Source of the DNA: Xestospongia muta
Lineage: Eukaryota; Porifera; Demospongiae; Haplosclerida; Petrosiidae
Length of the DNA stretch: 64,000 bases
Assembly: GCA_963693285.1 (NCBI GenBank)
Contig: OY848926.1
Span: 4,758,501-4,822,500 of the forward strand
Direction of reading: 5' to 3'
Below are positions 26,540 through 40,700 of the stretch, piece after piece (position 1 is the first letter of the stretch; each line of letters begins with the position of its first letter). The position numbers were made by a program, and so were the translations under genes. The notes beneath the pieces were generated by a model. The model ran no database searches and was not told the DNA's origin. It worked only from the letters and a program-made list of their open reading frames with translations.

Positions 26540-27639
26540 ATTGTCATAGTATATATAGATAATAATAGTAATCATAAAAGAGATTAGATTATCTTTTGCT
26601 TTAGATTTGTGTTAAACTGTCTATAAATATTAATACTAACGTTAACTGATAGACTTTGTAATGTACTTGTAGTATTATTTTATTAAAAATGTTACTACCT
26701 TTCAAATTATTATGTACTAGTGGACAGATTTTCAGGAAATAGAATTATTGATTTAACAAAATTGATTTTATCTAACACGTGGCATATTGTTAGGGTGGTT
26801 CTGTTGTTACATCATCAGTCAAGTTACACCAAGAAGCACCCTGTGAATTAGACTACCTCTTCAATAACTCAAATGTAAAAGACGATTTGCCATCATTTTC
26901 ATGGATGCCACACAATTTGAAATGAACTATCTGCTTTGTATCTCACATTTTGACTAATGAGCAGTTTTGAAACAAAAACAAATAATTTCAGTAGTTTACT
27001 ATCAAGATCTACTCTTGAGAAGCCATTTTATGAAAACTAATATTAATAGCAGAAACAGGAGAATATAAAAGATTCCTATATGTGAGTATAGACATTTCCT
27101 GTTTGGATGTTCAGCTTAAAAGAAGGTCCAGGATATTTATTGTATGACTTATGCGTTAATGACTATAAGCCTAGTTGTGATGCAATGAATTAATTAAATA
27201 TCATCACAACTTTCTTATATTATTATTTCTGGAAAACCTCCTTGTTGATGGAGCCATTCCAAGTTCACAGCTAATTTCCTCTTATCACTGTAGTCATAAT
27301 CATTTCTTCATCACAATATGTAAGAACAATGAGCTGGTTGAACATGGGAACCTCATTGCCTTGCAACAAGCTTAATCTATTGGCTATATATCAAAACACT
27401 TGGATTGAAAAAAAATAAGCAAAAGAAGTAGATAAAAACTTTTAAAAAATGAAATAAATGTAAGGATGGGCAATATCAGTTCATGCAATACAAATAAAGC
27501 AAACAAGATAGTAGATATGGCAATTAAATCAGTCTACATAATAGTGCAGGTGGCACAAACAATTAATAATATTCACCAACTGTCTAAATTAAGTCAGTTA
27601 AATAATATCAGTGGTATGTTGCTGCATCTGTGCATGTGG
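26540..27639. other. Intergenic DNA between genes A and B, partly repetitive
   Basis: No gene is visible. About 27000-27580 shows clear patchy similarity to 61490-62000 and 62400-62570. Shared strings include gatgttcagcttaaaaga and caggtggcacaaacaatta. This indicates an interspersed repeat family present here and in the long intron of gene C. Confidence 0.6.
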
Positions 27640-28290
27640 AATCAAGAGAGAGGGCCACATGAACTACTTGTTAGATTTATTAACTGTTACTCTCGTCTCC
27701 AAGCTGGAGTTGTACTTTTCTTCCCTCTCTTATTTATTAAGTTCTATCAATGGATACATACTGATCTCTTATTTATTATTACTAAGAAACAAGCTAATGA
27801 AATGAGTCAAATGACTGTCTATGATCCTGTAGATTTAGCTGCTAAAAAATTCTAAACAACTAGAAAATCATTATACAAAACTATATGAGTCACTGGTAGG
27901 TATATCATATAGTATATATAACACAGCAGTTGATTTCCTCTATTTCACAGAAAGTTTTTTTCTCATAATACAAGGTGTAGTATTCTCTCTTCTAACATTA
28001 ACACAAGCTCGCCCGAGCACCAATAGAATTACTTATAGTTTCCAAATAATGATTGTAAGTTATTTTTTGTTCTGTTTTAAATATAAATATATGTATTAGT
28101 TATAATTGTGACAGCTAAAGAACCAACAGCCCAGATTTATACTTTTGTGATGTCTTCTTTTTTGTTTAATTTGGATCATACAATTTTTGTTGCGCTAATT
28201 GTTGATTTAAATAATATCATCTTACTAAAATTGTGTAAAGAGTTAGATGATTATCAAACATTAGCACCAATGGCTCAAAGTTATCAATAA
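27640..28290 (+). pseudogene. Fragment of a third mysterin-like copy with an inverted exon
   Basis: 27640-27895 matches the gene A exon 23526-23848 (shared protein strings LLVRFIN, FYQWIHTDL, ITKKQA) but has a broken frame. At about 27972-28052 the next exon (gene A 23895 onward) is present in reverse complement: read on the minus strand it gives the equivalent of ETIG...RRENT. The stretch near 28240-28290 (MAQSYQ) may be a remnant of the following exon (LAQSYPAFQ in gene A). It cannot make a working protein. Confidence 0.7.
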
Positions 28291-28780
28291 AATTAATGTT
28301 TTCAGTATCCAGACTCTTTTAATTTTCACTCTCAGAATTGCTATTGATATCATATAACAAATTATAACTGACCCTTAGTGTCCTATTTCCCTCCCAAGAT
28401 GTACATGTATCTGGCTGGACCTTTGTATAGTTTAAGTTAGTAATTTGCCGAATGTAGGCATAGTGACAAACAGTCATATTGACATGCATACATCAACCCT
28501 TCGCAAAATCAAATATTTATAGAATTCTTTATCTTCAAAAGCTCAAATTCTTATTAATTAACTGAGATTGACTCATTCTCATTACTTAAATCCTACGTAT
28601 AGACACTTATTTAATTTTAGCTGAATAAGTATTGGATTAGGGTCTAGGTATAGATCTAAATAGCAATTTTCGATGGCCCCGTCGTCGACAAACCACATGT
28701 AATTATACTGAATACGTCGGCGTTCATTGCCAACTCAAGAAAGTTAGTTACTGAATATCGTACCTGCTTTCTGAGCAAAA

Positions 28781-31700
28781 TGGAAGACGAACATATTGAT
28801 GATACGTGAGTTAGATTGCTTTAAACACTAATCATATAACTTGTATAATATATAAAAAACGTAGTACTTGTGTGTGTGTTTCTAGTTGATGGGCTCCATA
28901 TACCCCAACCTGTATGGGTGTGGTGACGACTGAGACTAGCTATAGATTTGTCTATATATATATATATATTACTCTTTTTATTTTATATTTACATTGAACT
29001 AATTTTATATTAATTTCCTATGAAAGATTAGTAGTTGATGGAATGTGTATATATACACTGTAAAAATTGATTTGTTGATTAGCCAATATATTGTAATACG
29101 AGTTGCATGTATCAAACTTAGTATGATGTAAAAGTAAGCATAACATTGTTTTGATTACTAATGTACTATTAGCTACATAAACAGTAGTACATTAGCAATC
29201 AAAACAGTGTTATATACTTTTACATCATACTAAGTTTGATACAATACCATTCCTTCACGGTACTCATACTGTGATAGCTGTACTTGTTTATGTAATATAC
29301 TCTTGTTTTTATAATCAAACAAGTGATATTAATTTCCTTCTGTTTTTGATTTATAGTAAATTCCAAGCTGCTACTGCTCCCAATAGCTTTTTACTTTCTA
29401 ATGAAGCTTCTTGTTATATATTAAATGATTATGCTGACCAGACACCACTTTCCATTCAATCAAATAATAATGGTGGTGAATGCTCTCCTTCTATTGGTCA
29501 GCTAAATTTCTTTAATAACAATTTTTGATTAGTTACCTCCACACTTGCAGAAGACAACTTTGATCAGTTACTTCATGATGATATTATTGAATCTTTACCT
29601 TTAACACAAGGTAATCAAATGCCAAATATTTTAATGTGATAATGTAATCATTTCTGATAGATGATTATGTGCATATATCATCAGTATGTACAATAAACTT
29701 TGAATTTCAGAGAGGACAGTCACCCCAAATATTTCAGAATGGTATGATTGATATCAACAATAGATTTTAATAATATTAAATAGGTTTGTGTGTTTGGAAT
29801 CAATCAAGAGAAGTTAAATACATTGACATCACTGAAGCACCATTTCAACTTAGTCATAGTGAAAGATCAAGACCTTTGGAAGGACAATTTGCAATATCTT
29901 TCAACGAAAAATCATCAATTCAACATATTAGATGCCATTTTCTAAATCATAAGGATCAAGGAAAGTTAAAGAGTTTTCTGGAGGAGTACCAGGGCATAAA
30001 ATCTACAGTAGCCATCCTCTTAATTAACCCATCATCAGATTTAATGCTCGAACCAGAGTTTGAGATATCTGATTCAGAATTTTTCATTACTATACCAGTG
30101 TATGTTACTTCATCTAAGAATGGGGAAACAATAGCTTCTCTTGCTGACACCATGGATTCTTGTGAAGGTCAATTAATACTTAAACAAACCATTGTAGAAT
30201 CAGAAAATGATCATGATCAGGACATTCAGAGAGAATGTAAGTGTAATTATGATCATTAAATTGTTCATATATTTTGCATTTTTACAGTTGACAAAACTAT
30301 ACCACACAGGAATCATCTGCTAGAACACTTACATACATATCTTTTCCCTGATGGAAAAAAACCAGTTATTATTAGTGAGAACCCAGGAGCATTTATGATA
30401 ATAACAAGTGCCTTTGTGAAAAAAGACCTATTGACGGTAATACAATTAACTTATTTTAATCTTTAATGTTTATGTTCAACAGGAACAATATCTGTATGAG
30501 GCAATAAATAGTTTGTCTGATATTGATTATTTACATAAATGTTATAAGAAAGATTTTATCTTTCTTATTCATTTTGTATGTTTGCTGCTGGATGCAGAAA
30601 TTCATTGTATTAGATCAAAAATTGTCAGAACAAAGTCTAACACCAAAGGATCGTTAGTTATTAGTGCATTCAGTAAAAAATTCCTCACCTATATGGTTAG
30701 TCTTGAGATTGCAGATATAACCTCAATCGTGAATGATTTTTGCAAAAGGTAAACTTAAACTAGTACTAGTTTTCATGCAATGCTTAACTTTAAAATTAAG
30801 GACTATTTACTATTTAATAGGGGAGACTTTCAAATCATGGACTACAACTCTCCTGGTATCTCAGTCTATCATAAACTACATGATGGTATACTTAGATTGT
30901 TGAGAGATTATACAAATGATTTGAAACATGAAGATAGTTATGAAGATAGATTGTGCACACATTTAATGGTATTAATGAAATGGAGTAGGTTAAATATTGA
31001 TTTCTGATCTACTTTTATGCACTATGTTCTTATTTATGTAGTAACTGTAGCATTTAAGTTTACAGAATGCTCTACAAGTAATTGTTCTATCAAACCATTG
31101 GATATGTGGAATGATAATGTTATAAAGGTATTTTCTGATTTGTTTCAGAATTTAATATTAAAGGGGGGGGGACATGCCAAAATTCAAAAATATTTTTTTT
31201 GCATAAATGTTATCTTTGACATATGCAATTCACCCTAAAAATATTTTAAAATTTTCTAAAAATTGTTATCACTGTTAAAAGCAAGCTTCTTTTCGAAGCT
31301 CTTTTAAGGATTCTTCTGAGATTACAATGTTCTTCCTAGTAGGGTGGGGCTCCCTTGTGACGTCACAGGGGGAACGAATGCTAGCATTGCTAGGTGCAAA
31401 GTAATGGCTGAAGACTTTCAATGCAATGTATCTAGTCGGTATTCCAGCATATTAAGCCTCTCCTACTCTTCTTCTTCTTTCGATATGATCGAAAGCAGTG
31501 ACCCTGCTTCGTGTGTGGAATCTGACCTCGAGGAAGGCTCTGAGAACATAGTTGTTCCATATCAGTATGAACCAGAGGAAAATGGCTCTGAGTCAGAATC
31601 TTCAGATGAGTCTCACAATGATGGGAGGTTACTAAATACTGAATGGTTAGTCTCTTGTGTCTGTTAGTCAGCTATAATAATGAATAAGAAGGCTACATGA

Positions 31701-34700
31701 GCTGTCTGAGCTAACTTCAAAATATTGTGTTATGTTACATATATATAGATACAATTTACCTGTGTAACTGTGGACATTGTATAGTCATGCCTACTGTAGC
31801 TGAGTGCATATGGTGTTGTGAGATAGACATTACAATCCAGAAAATGGGGCAGATTCAAGCACAGATATCCTGTATCACTGAACATGAAGGATTTGAACCT
31901 GTTTGCCTAAATGTACAAGCAGGATATTTCAGTTATAGGCAACATTATGGTACACATGATATTCAGGACCAACCAGGATATGAGTAAGTACAGGGTTTTA
32001 TTGAACTCACTTACAGTAAGCCATTACATACAGGCAATACAAATTTATCTCTTATCAACAGTTTACTAGTTGGTGTTGGGATTGGGTTGGAAGAAAAATA
32101 CATGTATTACCTAGCTGTGTTGACAACAAAATTTGGACAAAGTTTCCATCTGCTCATTATGTTCGGTTCAAGTATCACTAACTCAACGAGACTAACATAT
32201 AGTTAATGAGTTTAGAGTCAAGAGTAATAATATTAATTATTTTCATAACAAACAAATAATAACATTATTGAACTAATATTGAACTAATTTTGGAGAAGGC
32301 TGAAACGACTTCTGTGGCTCTTGATAGCAGAATCTGACACAAGAGACTAATCATTCAGTATTTAGTAACCTCCCATCATTCTGAGACTCATCTGAAGATT
32401 CTGACTCAGAGCCATTTTCCTCTGGTTCATACTGATATGGAACAACTATGTTCTCAGAGCCTTCCTCGAGGTCAGATTCCACACACGAAGCAGGGTCACT
32501 GCTTTCGATCATATCGAAAGAAGAAGAAGAGTAGAAGAGGCTTAATATGCTGGAATACCGACTAGATACATTGCATTGAAAGTCTTCAGCCATTACTTTG
32601 TACCTAGCAATGCTAGCATTCGTTCCCCCTGTGACGTCACAAGGGAGCCCCACCCTACTAGGAAGAACATTGTAATCTCAGAAGAATCCTTAAAAGAGCT
32701 TCGAAAAGAAGCTTGCTTTTAACAGTGATAACAATTTTTAGAAAATTTTAAAATATTTTTAGGGTGAATTGCATATGTCAAAGATAACATTTATGCAAAA
32801 AAAATATTTTTGAATTTTGGCATGTCCCCCCCCCTTTAAGTGACAATGTTCGTAGATATTGACACCTGTTACTTTGACTTCAAAAGTTTTAGCAACCCTT
32901 GCTATATGTTTTCCATATGGAGATGATCTTGAATTAGAGTATAGTCAAACATTTGTTGGTTGTGGTGGTCTTCAATTGTTGCTACAAAAAAATGGAAACC
33001 CACGTACTTTCTCTGAATTGAGGTTTGTCTTGTACTGCTTAAATTGTTAATGATTTTATTATGCCAGTGATATTGTTGTACACATGCATAAGTGGATAAA
33101 GACAGCTGATGCTTTCTATGATCACTTTTGTCAACAAACTTTAGCTATTCATGCAAAAGCTTTTAATGTAGAAACAGGTAAACACAAGAAGAAGACTGCA
33201 AACATTTCGTCTGTTGTAGAAATGGATTTTGTAGTACAAGTAAGCACTTTATATTTGCTTATAGATTTGTTATATGTGATTTTAATACTTACAGGGATTC
33301 CAATATCTTAATCATGTTTGTGAATGTTCAGAAATATTTTATGATGAAAAAATTGAAGAGGGCCTGAAACATTGGATGACATTTTTATTGCGATTTTTAG
33401 AACTATCTGATGAACAGAATATTAGTATCATTAAAGAGCTCAAAATATCCTCTGAACTTTTACTTTGCAAAGAAAATCTGTCATCTCACTACATGAAGGA
33501 GGTAACAATTTCACATATTTTTATATTTGTGTTTATGAATTATTAGATGCAGCAGAAGGGAAAAGAAAATCTGCTCAACTTTAGCTTAAAGCATTTTCTT
33601 GAATTATCTTGTCAAGAGCTATGGAGTACAGTGGTAAATATTTTCAATGACCTTAATCAATTTCCCTATCTAAGGTTGTTACAGATTTTTTTAAAAATTA
33701 TGGTGTAAATGTTCCTATATCTGAACAGTATCTTGATGAGCTACATGTTAAAACATTGCAGCACTTCTCAAATAGGTTGGTGATATTTCAAATTTATAGT
33801 ACTTTTATTAAAAGAAAACTAATCTACAGGTTTAGAGGTGCTTCTGCTCATAAATTTTTGGTTGATCATCTCTTAAAACCCTTATCAGAATGTTATGTCA
33901 AAAGGAATGAACCTACAAAGTTTATTTTAGATCTTGTTCAAGTTGATGTGGAATGTCTTTTGACCACCCAGGAAAATGAAGATGATTTTAAAGTTGTTGC
34001 TGATTTTAAAGCTTTCTTAAAAACATATGTTTCTCAACATGACATTGAGGTTACACTCCCAGATCATTTCCGAATAATTGATGTACGTTGTTTGTGCATC
34101 AATTGCCTTTTCTAATTAATTTTAATCCAAATAGATGCAATTAAAAAGAGTGACTTGGTTCAAGAACATTGTATTAGATGTCATAGCTGAAGTAATCAAC
34201 CTTTCCTATAAAAATGCAAATAACATTCTGTTTTTAATATTTTTTCTGTAGAAATTATCAGCTAGAAGTCTGACAGATCAAAAGTGGTTAAATATGTTGA
34301 CCACTATGACCCAATCTCTCTGTTTTGCTATGAGAGTAAAAGATAAACATTCTCTATACTTTTATTGGAACATTTTTGGTGGAATTTGTGAGAGAATCAA
34401 AATATCAGCAGAGTCTACCATTGCTGAGATTTATCAACATCATGACATCCTATGTACAGTTGGTCCTTTATATTGTGAACTCAAAGAAGGAGATGCTCCT
34501 ACAAAAGATGATGCTAACTTTGTGCAGATTACAGCCTACATGTCTATGGCAGATGCGTTAATTCAGGTTTTAAGGAATTTTAAGACACAAGTTTTGAGTG
34601 ATGAAGTGAACTTTAATGAATTAAATAGTTATCTTCACATGTATGACATCATCTTGAAGGTTGCTAACAATTTTGGGATAAAGTCTGAAACATTACTAAA

Positions 34701-37700
34701 GTCGGATGTAGAAAAAAGAAAAATGACTTTTTTGACACATCAAAGATTTCTTTCAGAGCTGTTAATTCAACCATTGAAGAATAATTCAAACAGGTAATAT
34801 AATATTATTATTTTCACTTTTATATATCAACATAGGTGTAGTCGCCATGATATTTTATTAGCTTACAAAGTTGAATTTCCTGACAATATTTCTAAAGGTA
34901 TTCGTAATTCTGTGTACTTTCCCAATTCAAAACCAGATGGTGCTACTGTTCAACCACTGTCTTATCATTCACCATGTCTTCAAGTTAAACCAAGCGTCAC
35001 ATTAAGGAAGCTGAACAAACTAGTTTGTAATATTAAAGAGTTTCTTGGTTCGCTGTTGAATATGATGCCTATGCTTGACCATTTCCACCTAAATGACAGC
35101 AACATCTTCAAAGCTATTATCAAATCTGAGTTATCAGGTGATGAAAGTGTCACACCTCAACAGTTAACAGAGATATTGAAGAGGGTGAAAAGCAAATTGA
35201 TTAACATTTTGACAGGGGCTGTGACATTTTTAGATATTGAACCTATAGCTGATGCTACAAAAAACTTCAAATATGTTAAGAAAGAAATTAAAATTATGAC
35301 AAGTTTTTCTGACTTCATGGAGTTTGGTAACACTGATGCTGTTGTCTACTTTGAAAATGTGGTAAATCTCCACCAGATTCTTGAGCACATTGATTCTTTG
35401 TTTATGTTTTGTCAAGACTTTGGACTTCAAGAATGTTTGAAGAGTCAGGAGATGATAAGATTGAGGGAAATTGTAGATGAACACACAAATGAGAAATCAT
35501 GGAAAGAAAAGACCTTAAGAAATTTTACCGAGATATTAACAGAAATCCAGAAGATTTTTGATATTCAACCTACTCCAGAAGACATGTCTGAGAAATTTCA
35601 ATTTCTTTCACTTTTTGAACCTCTTAATGCACATACTAAAGAACTCAGACATTTTCTTAATGAGAACAACTTCCGAGGCAAAGGGCAAGTTCAATTTGAA
35701 CAATTGTTAGCTCTTGTAACTCAACAGCTTCAACATGAAGACTACAATGCAGAAATTCTAACGAAGCTGTATGCTGTGTTCTATGTTATTGCGCCATTAA
35801 ATAACCCAGATATTTCATTTCATAAAGTTATCGAGACTGTGTCTCGACAAGAAATATCCACTTGTTTGTCTCAGTTGCGAGCAGTCAACAATAATATCGA
35901 CTTGATTACAATGTGGTTTTCAAGAGCAGAAGTATGTATAATAAATATTCATTTTTATGTGACAAATTCCAAAATATTGTTCATCTTCTTTAGGGAGATA
36001 CAGTTGCTAACACTGCTGATGAACTACATAGTATTATTGCTAATGGTATTTTCCAGATTAGAGTCTCGTCTTTGGTTGAAATAAATGAAGAGAGAATTAT
36101 TTTAAAGTTTCGGCCTGAGTCAAGCATGTGTCAAATGCCTGGGCATGAGGCTAGCTCAGATATTGCTTATCTTCCAAAGGAAGATGTATACATAGTTTGG
36201 AATATGACTGAAATTGAAGACTTTGTTCGTCGACTTGGATTTGCTAAAGCTGGTGATGAAAATACTAGTATGATGAGAACATTTATGGAACTATTTGAAG
36301 TAAATGAATTTTTATTGCATTCATTTTATAACCCTATTTTCTGAAGATAATGAGTACAGTACAGAGTGTGATGGAATCTCTAAACAAGATGGGGCATCCA
36401 GACTATTCTAAAGCCATTTTTCCCTACAAAATGAAATGTTCTGATGGAATTTCTAAATTGCAAGATGTGGTAAGCTGCTAAAAATTAGTAATAATCATTG
36501 AATATTATTTACTAGGTAAAGAAAGTAGAGAAAGATAAAACAGAATGGTTTGATAAAGCATTGATTGACAGAGAGAATTATAAATGGCTATCTTTTCTGA
36601 CCAATGAAAGTGTTCTTGAATTATATGAATTGATGCAGAAGACATTAGATGCAAAGAAAATTTTCAGACAGCTTCGTTTTCTCATACCTGTTCACTACAG
36701 GGATACTGTCATAACACATTTGGTATGTTTTCACTCTTTTTTGAAAATATTCACTTTTACAACTAATAGGAAGATCCTGAGATGCTGTCAAATTCTATAG
36801 GTTTTGTTGAAGCCCCAACAGAAATAGTTGGGTATTTCCTTGATAAATTATTCCAGTTTCCTGGATTAGAGTTACCAACTCCACCTCCTCACAGCTCAAC
36901 ATTTTGTAGTCATGCTGTTCTTCATCAGTGTCACAAGTTCTCTCCCAAACAACTTATTATGTATCTTGTCTCCATCAATGAACAAATACCTAAACCTTAT
37001 GAAATTTTACGATGTCATTCAGGCACAACAGAAAGTGATGTTAAAATCTTTATTCAACGAATGAAGTTTTTTCCACGACATTACTATTTTCTTGAAATAA
37101 ATAAGTTACCCACAAAGTTACAAGAGGTACAATAATGACCTAATGACATGAAAGAGCTTATATTATTTATTTGTTAGAGCTTGCTACAACAATATATGAA
37201 TATTTTAAAGAAAATATTAAAGTCTGGGAATTGTTCTACTATTCACTTTATTGAGACTTCCTCTTCACTGTTATATGATGCTCCTTATATTAACACTACT
37301 GTAAGTAATAAATTATATTTAGTGACATCTGTACATATATTATTTTACAGACACTTCAGTTAAAGAAAGATGCAGAAAGAACTCTTAAAAATCACTCTTT
37401 TTGTGTTGTTGAGCTTGTTTATGGTTTACAAGGTATTGATTACACATGCTACATGCTTATCCTATACTACTTGTCAATTGTAACATTTGCAGATGTGATA
37501 GGCAAACAATAAGACATCGAGTCATCTCTAAAAAAATGAATATGATCATCATAGCAATAATCCTTACATAATACCATACAGACAATGAATGCCATAGTTT
37601 ATGACTTATTTTGTTGACACTATAGCATGTGACTAGATTATTTACAGATTAGGCTCATAGTCTATACATTTTAGATGGACATGAAAGTTATACAAAATAT

Positions 37701-40700
37701 TTGTGATTTAAAAAATGCAGAATGTCTGTATCAATCCAATAACAAATGTTATAACAGTAGCATCATTCCATATGATGAAATACAATAAAACAATCATAAC
37801 ATTTAATTCATGATTGCTGGATAACAATTTTAATCATTTCAATCATAATATTATAATCTTTGCATACTCTAACTTATGCTACTTATTGAGCATCTTTGAA
37901 TGTACAAATTCCTAACAGTAACCAATACTCTATCTCTAATCAGTACAAATCATTTTAAAAACAAACATGTTCCTAGATTAATATCATTATTAAGTACTCA
38001 AATCTGTGGCCTAAATCTGTAGATAGATCTAATACTGTAATTAGCACTATCTCCACAGAATAATAGCATGCATACCTTTATACTAACTAGGTGATGGAAA
38101 GACTCACTACATTAATAATCAACTTGGTCAGTCCAGTATGGTCTTAGCTATTAATGAAGCATTCTCTGTTGGTCATATTCTCACCAAGCTAAACTACTTG
38201 AACGATTACACTGATTGTTCTATTCACTTTAACTTTACTCTTTTACCTCCAGGGGTATGTCAATATATACTCTATACATTTGTTCTTGTTTTATTACCGT
38301 CATTACTATTATGATTTTGATTATTTCAGAACATTGTAGCAGATGAAGAAAGAAAACTGTTCACTCAACTGATGGATAAAATTGGATGGTTTATGTTTGA
38401 TCTGTTTATACTAGGATATGTACAAGACTCCCATACTGGAATGTCTTTTGCTGTTCCAGAGGGACTTAATTGGAAAGGTTACATTGAGGTTTGAATAATG
38501 ACAGTGATGACTGAGAATATTAATATTCACATATGTAGGTTCCTTCAATTAGTAATAGTCCTCAGGAAAATCTTTCCACATTTCGTAAACTAATACCCAC
38601 ATTTTGTTTCATTGGTAATGAGAGACATATTGATTCCAGTATACCTTATGTAGTTGATGATGATGTACAACTAGTGTGTAAGTACTTGTGGGCTCTTAAT
38701 GAAGAGAAAAGGAGACCAGGGAAGGGGATAGATCGTCTTTATAAAAAAGGTTAGTTTAATTACTCTGAATTATGTTATTGTGTTATATAGGTAGAGCACC
38801 AATTAAGATTGGTAAAGAAGATAATCTTGATGATTCTGAATGTCTGACTTTGCTAAATGAGTACATGAGTGATGTTATTAAAGAACGTAAAATCTGTCAA
38901 AAGTTGTTTATTAAGTAAGTAAGAACACTTCATTTGTTTGTTATTAATACATTTGTAGGTATATGAAAAGACGTTGCCAGTTTCTAGATAACTTTCCAGG
39001 ATACAATTACAATCAAGGAATTGGTCCAAATGGAGAAAATACAAAGAATTTGGGCTCAACTCTAATGGAAGCAATGTTGAAGGAGGTTGAACAATTTTGT
39101 GATCCATTTACAAAAGAAGATTGGTCATCACAGGCACATCAACAGGTAATAAAAATCAATATAATATAGTTACTTACTCTGGTGTGATATTTCACTATAT
39201 GTAGTTGATTTATGAGCAATATGGAGGTCGTGGTAGTATTAGTTTAATTACTTCATATCCTGATAAAATATGGCATACCAAAGACAAGGAAGAGAAATCT
39301 GTAAACATCTTTAATGCTTTAAAATTACTTGGTTTAAACATTCCAGAAATGGAGTAAGTTAATTTAATCTTTTAAAATTGTTACATCATAAACCAATTAT
39401 TGTGTTATAGAAACCTTTCTGAAAGGAGTACCTTGGATGAATACTTAGCAAAAGCTCTCAGTTTACCTTTATCTGAAGTAACTGAAGTTGTACAAGTAGG
39501 AACTGACAAAATGGGTAAACCAATTAAAGGAATACAATATAAGAGGTTGAAGATTATTGATGATAATAACTATATCCTCACATTGGATTATACTCTGAAA
39601 ATGATCAATATTCATGAGAGACGTGAGTGTGGTATGCCTGTTATTATTGAGGGAGAAACTGGAGTTGGAAAAACAGAATTATTGAAGATGTTGTCTAAAC
39701 TTTGGAACTACACCTGGGAAGTTCAGTGGTCTAAACAGAAAGAGGAACTAGAAACATTACTTGTGGATATGCAGAAAAGTAATCAAATAGATATCTGGAT
39801 GAAATGCTGAAATTTTATATAGGAAGAAAGATGACAATAAGATCAACATTGGAGCAGCAATTAGCTGCTCTTGACACATCCATCAATTCCAGTGTTGAGG
39901 AAGATCTAGTTGCTGGACATTGTAGTGATAGAGAGGTTATAGTAGAAACTTTATTAAGATTAAAAAAGAATCCTTTAGTGTCCCTTCTGCAACCAAAACA
40001 TATGAGACACAACTTCTGGGAGGTTTTAGATCGACCCAACATTGAAACAAAAGTGAGTTAGGTTGTAAGTGTTAACTACAGCAAATTATTTTCATGTGCA
40101 TTGTAATTAATTTTTAGAGAGAGAAAGAGAGATCAAAAATAAATTGCTTTGTGGTTATGAATATAATTCACAAAAGCAAGAGAGTGTGCTAACATTAAGC
40201 AATTAAACTTTCCATCTCTAAAATATTATCAAAACAGAGAAGCACAGAAATTACCTATCAAACCTGAACTAGTTTGACCATTTATATATATTCATATGGC
40301 AGGGCTGACAAAGGGTTCCACGAGTTGCAGACAGGATGAAACTGGTTCGGGTATAATGGGTTGTTTTGATGCTTAAATCATAGCGAACTTGAAAGTTTGA
40401 ACAAATTAAAAGTGTTTGATTTTAAATATGTACATAATATATCTAGATTCACAACACATTTTTACCAAGTAATTTGTTTTATAACAGAATGTTTTCAAAT
40501 TTCTAAGAGCATTTCTTACAGCAGAGATAACTACCTTTCATAAGTTGGATGTACATTCAGGTACAGCTCAGTAAGTATTCCTTTATAGTATTATTCCTTA
40601 AAGGACTTAAACCTACTGATGTAATTAGCTTTTTTGATGAAGTTGATGCACAAGTACAACAAATTTACAAGTTCTTTAATGAGTATAATGGCATACTTCC

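Larger units (their letters stand above)
31162..32835. mobile_element. TTAA-flanked element with ~500-base inverted repeats carrying a P2X7-like domain gene
   Basis: TTAA lies directly outside both ends (31158-31161 and 32836-32839). The left repeat (31162 to about 31660, starting with an A and a run of G) and the right repeat (about 32337-32835) are nearly identical inverted copies. The unique interior is about 680 bases. TTAA duplication is the signature of piggyBac-type integration, but no transposase is present. The near-identity of the arms implies a recent insertion. It sits wholly within the intron 31128-32855 of gene B, so the host frame is not interrupted. Confidence 0.85.

Noticed and set aside
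29109..29242. CRISPR array or bacterial-type terminator for the palindromes
   Set aside because: There are no regularly spaced repeats with spacers, and the region is an intron of an animal gene.
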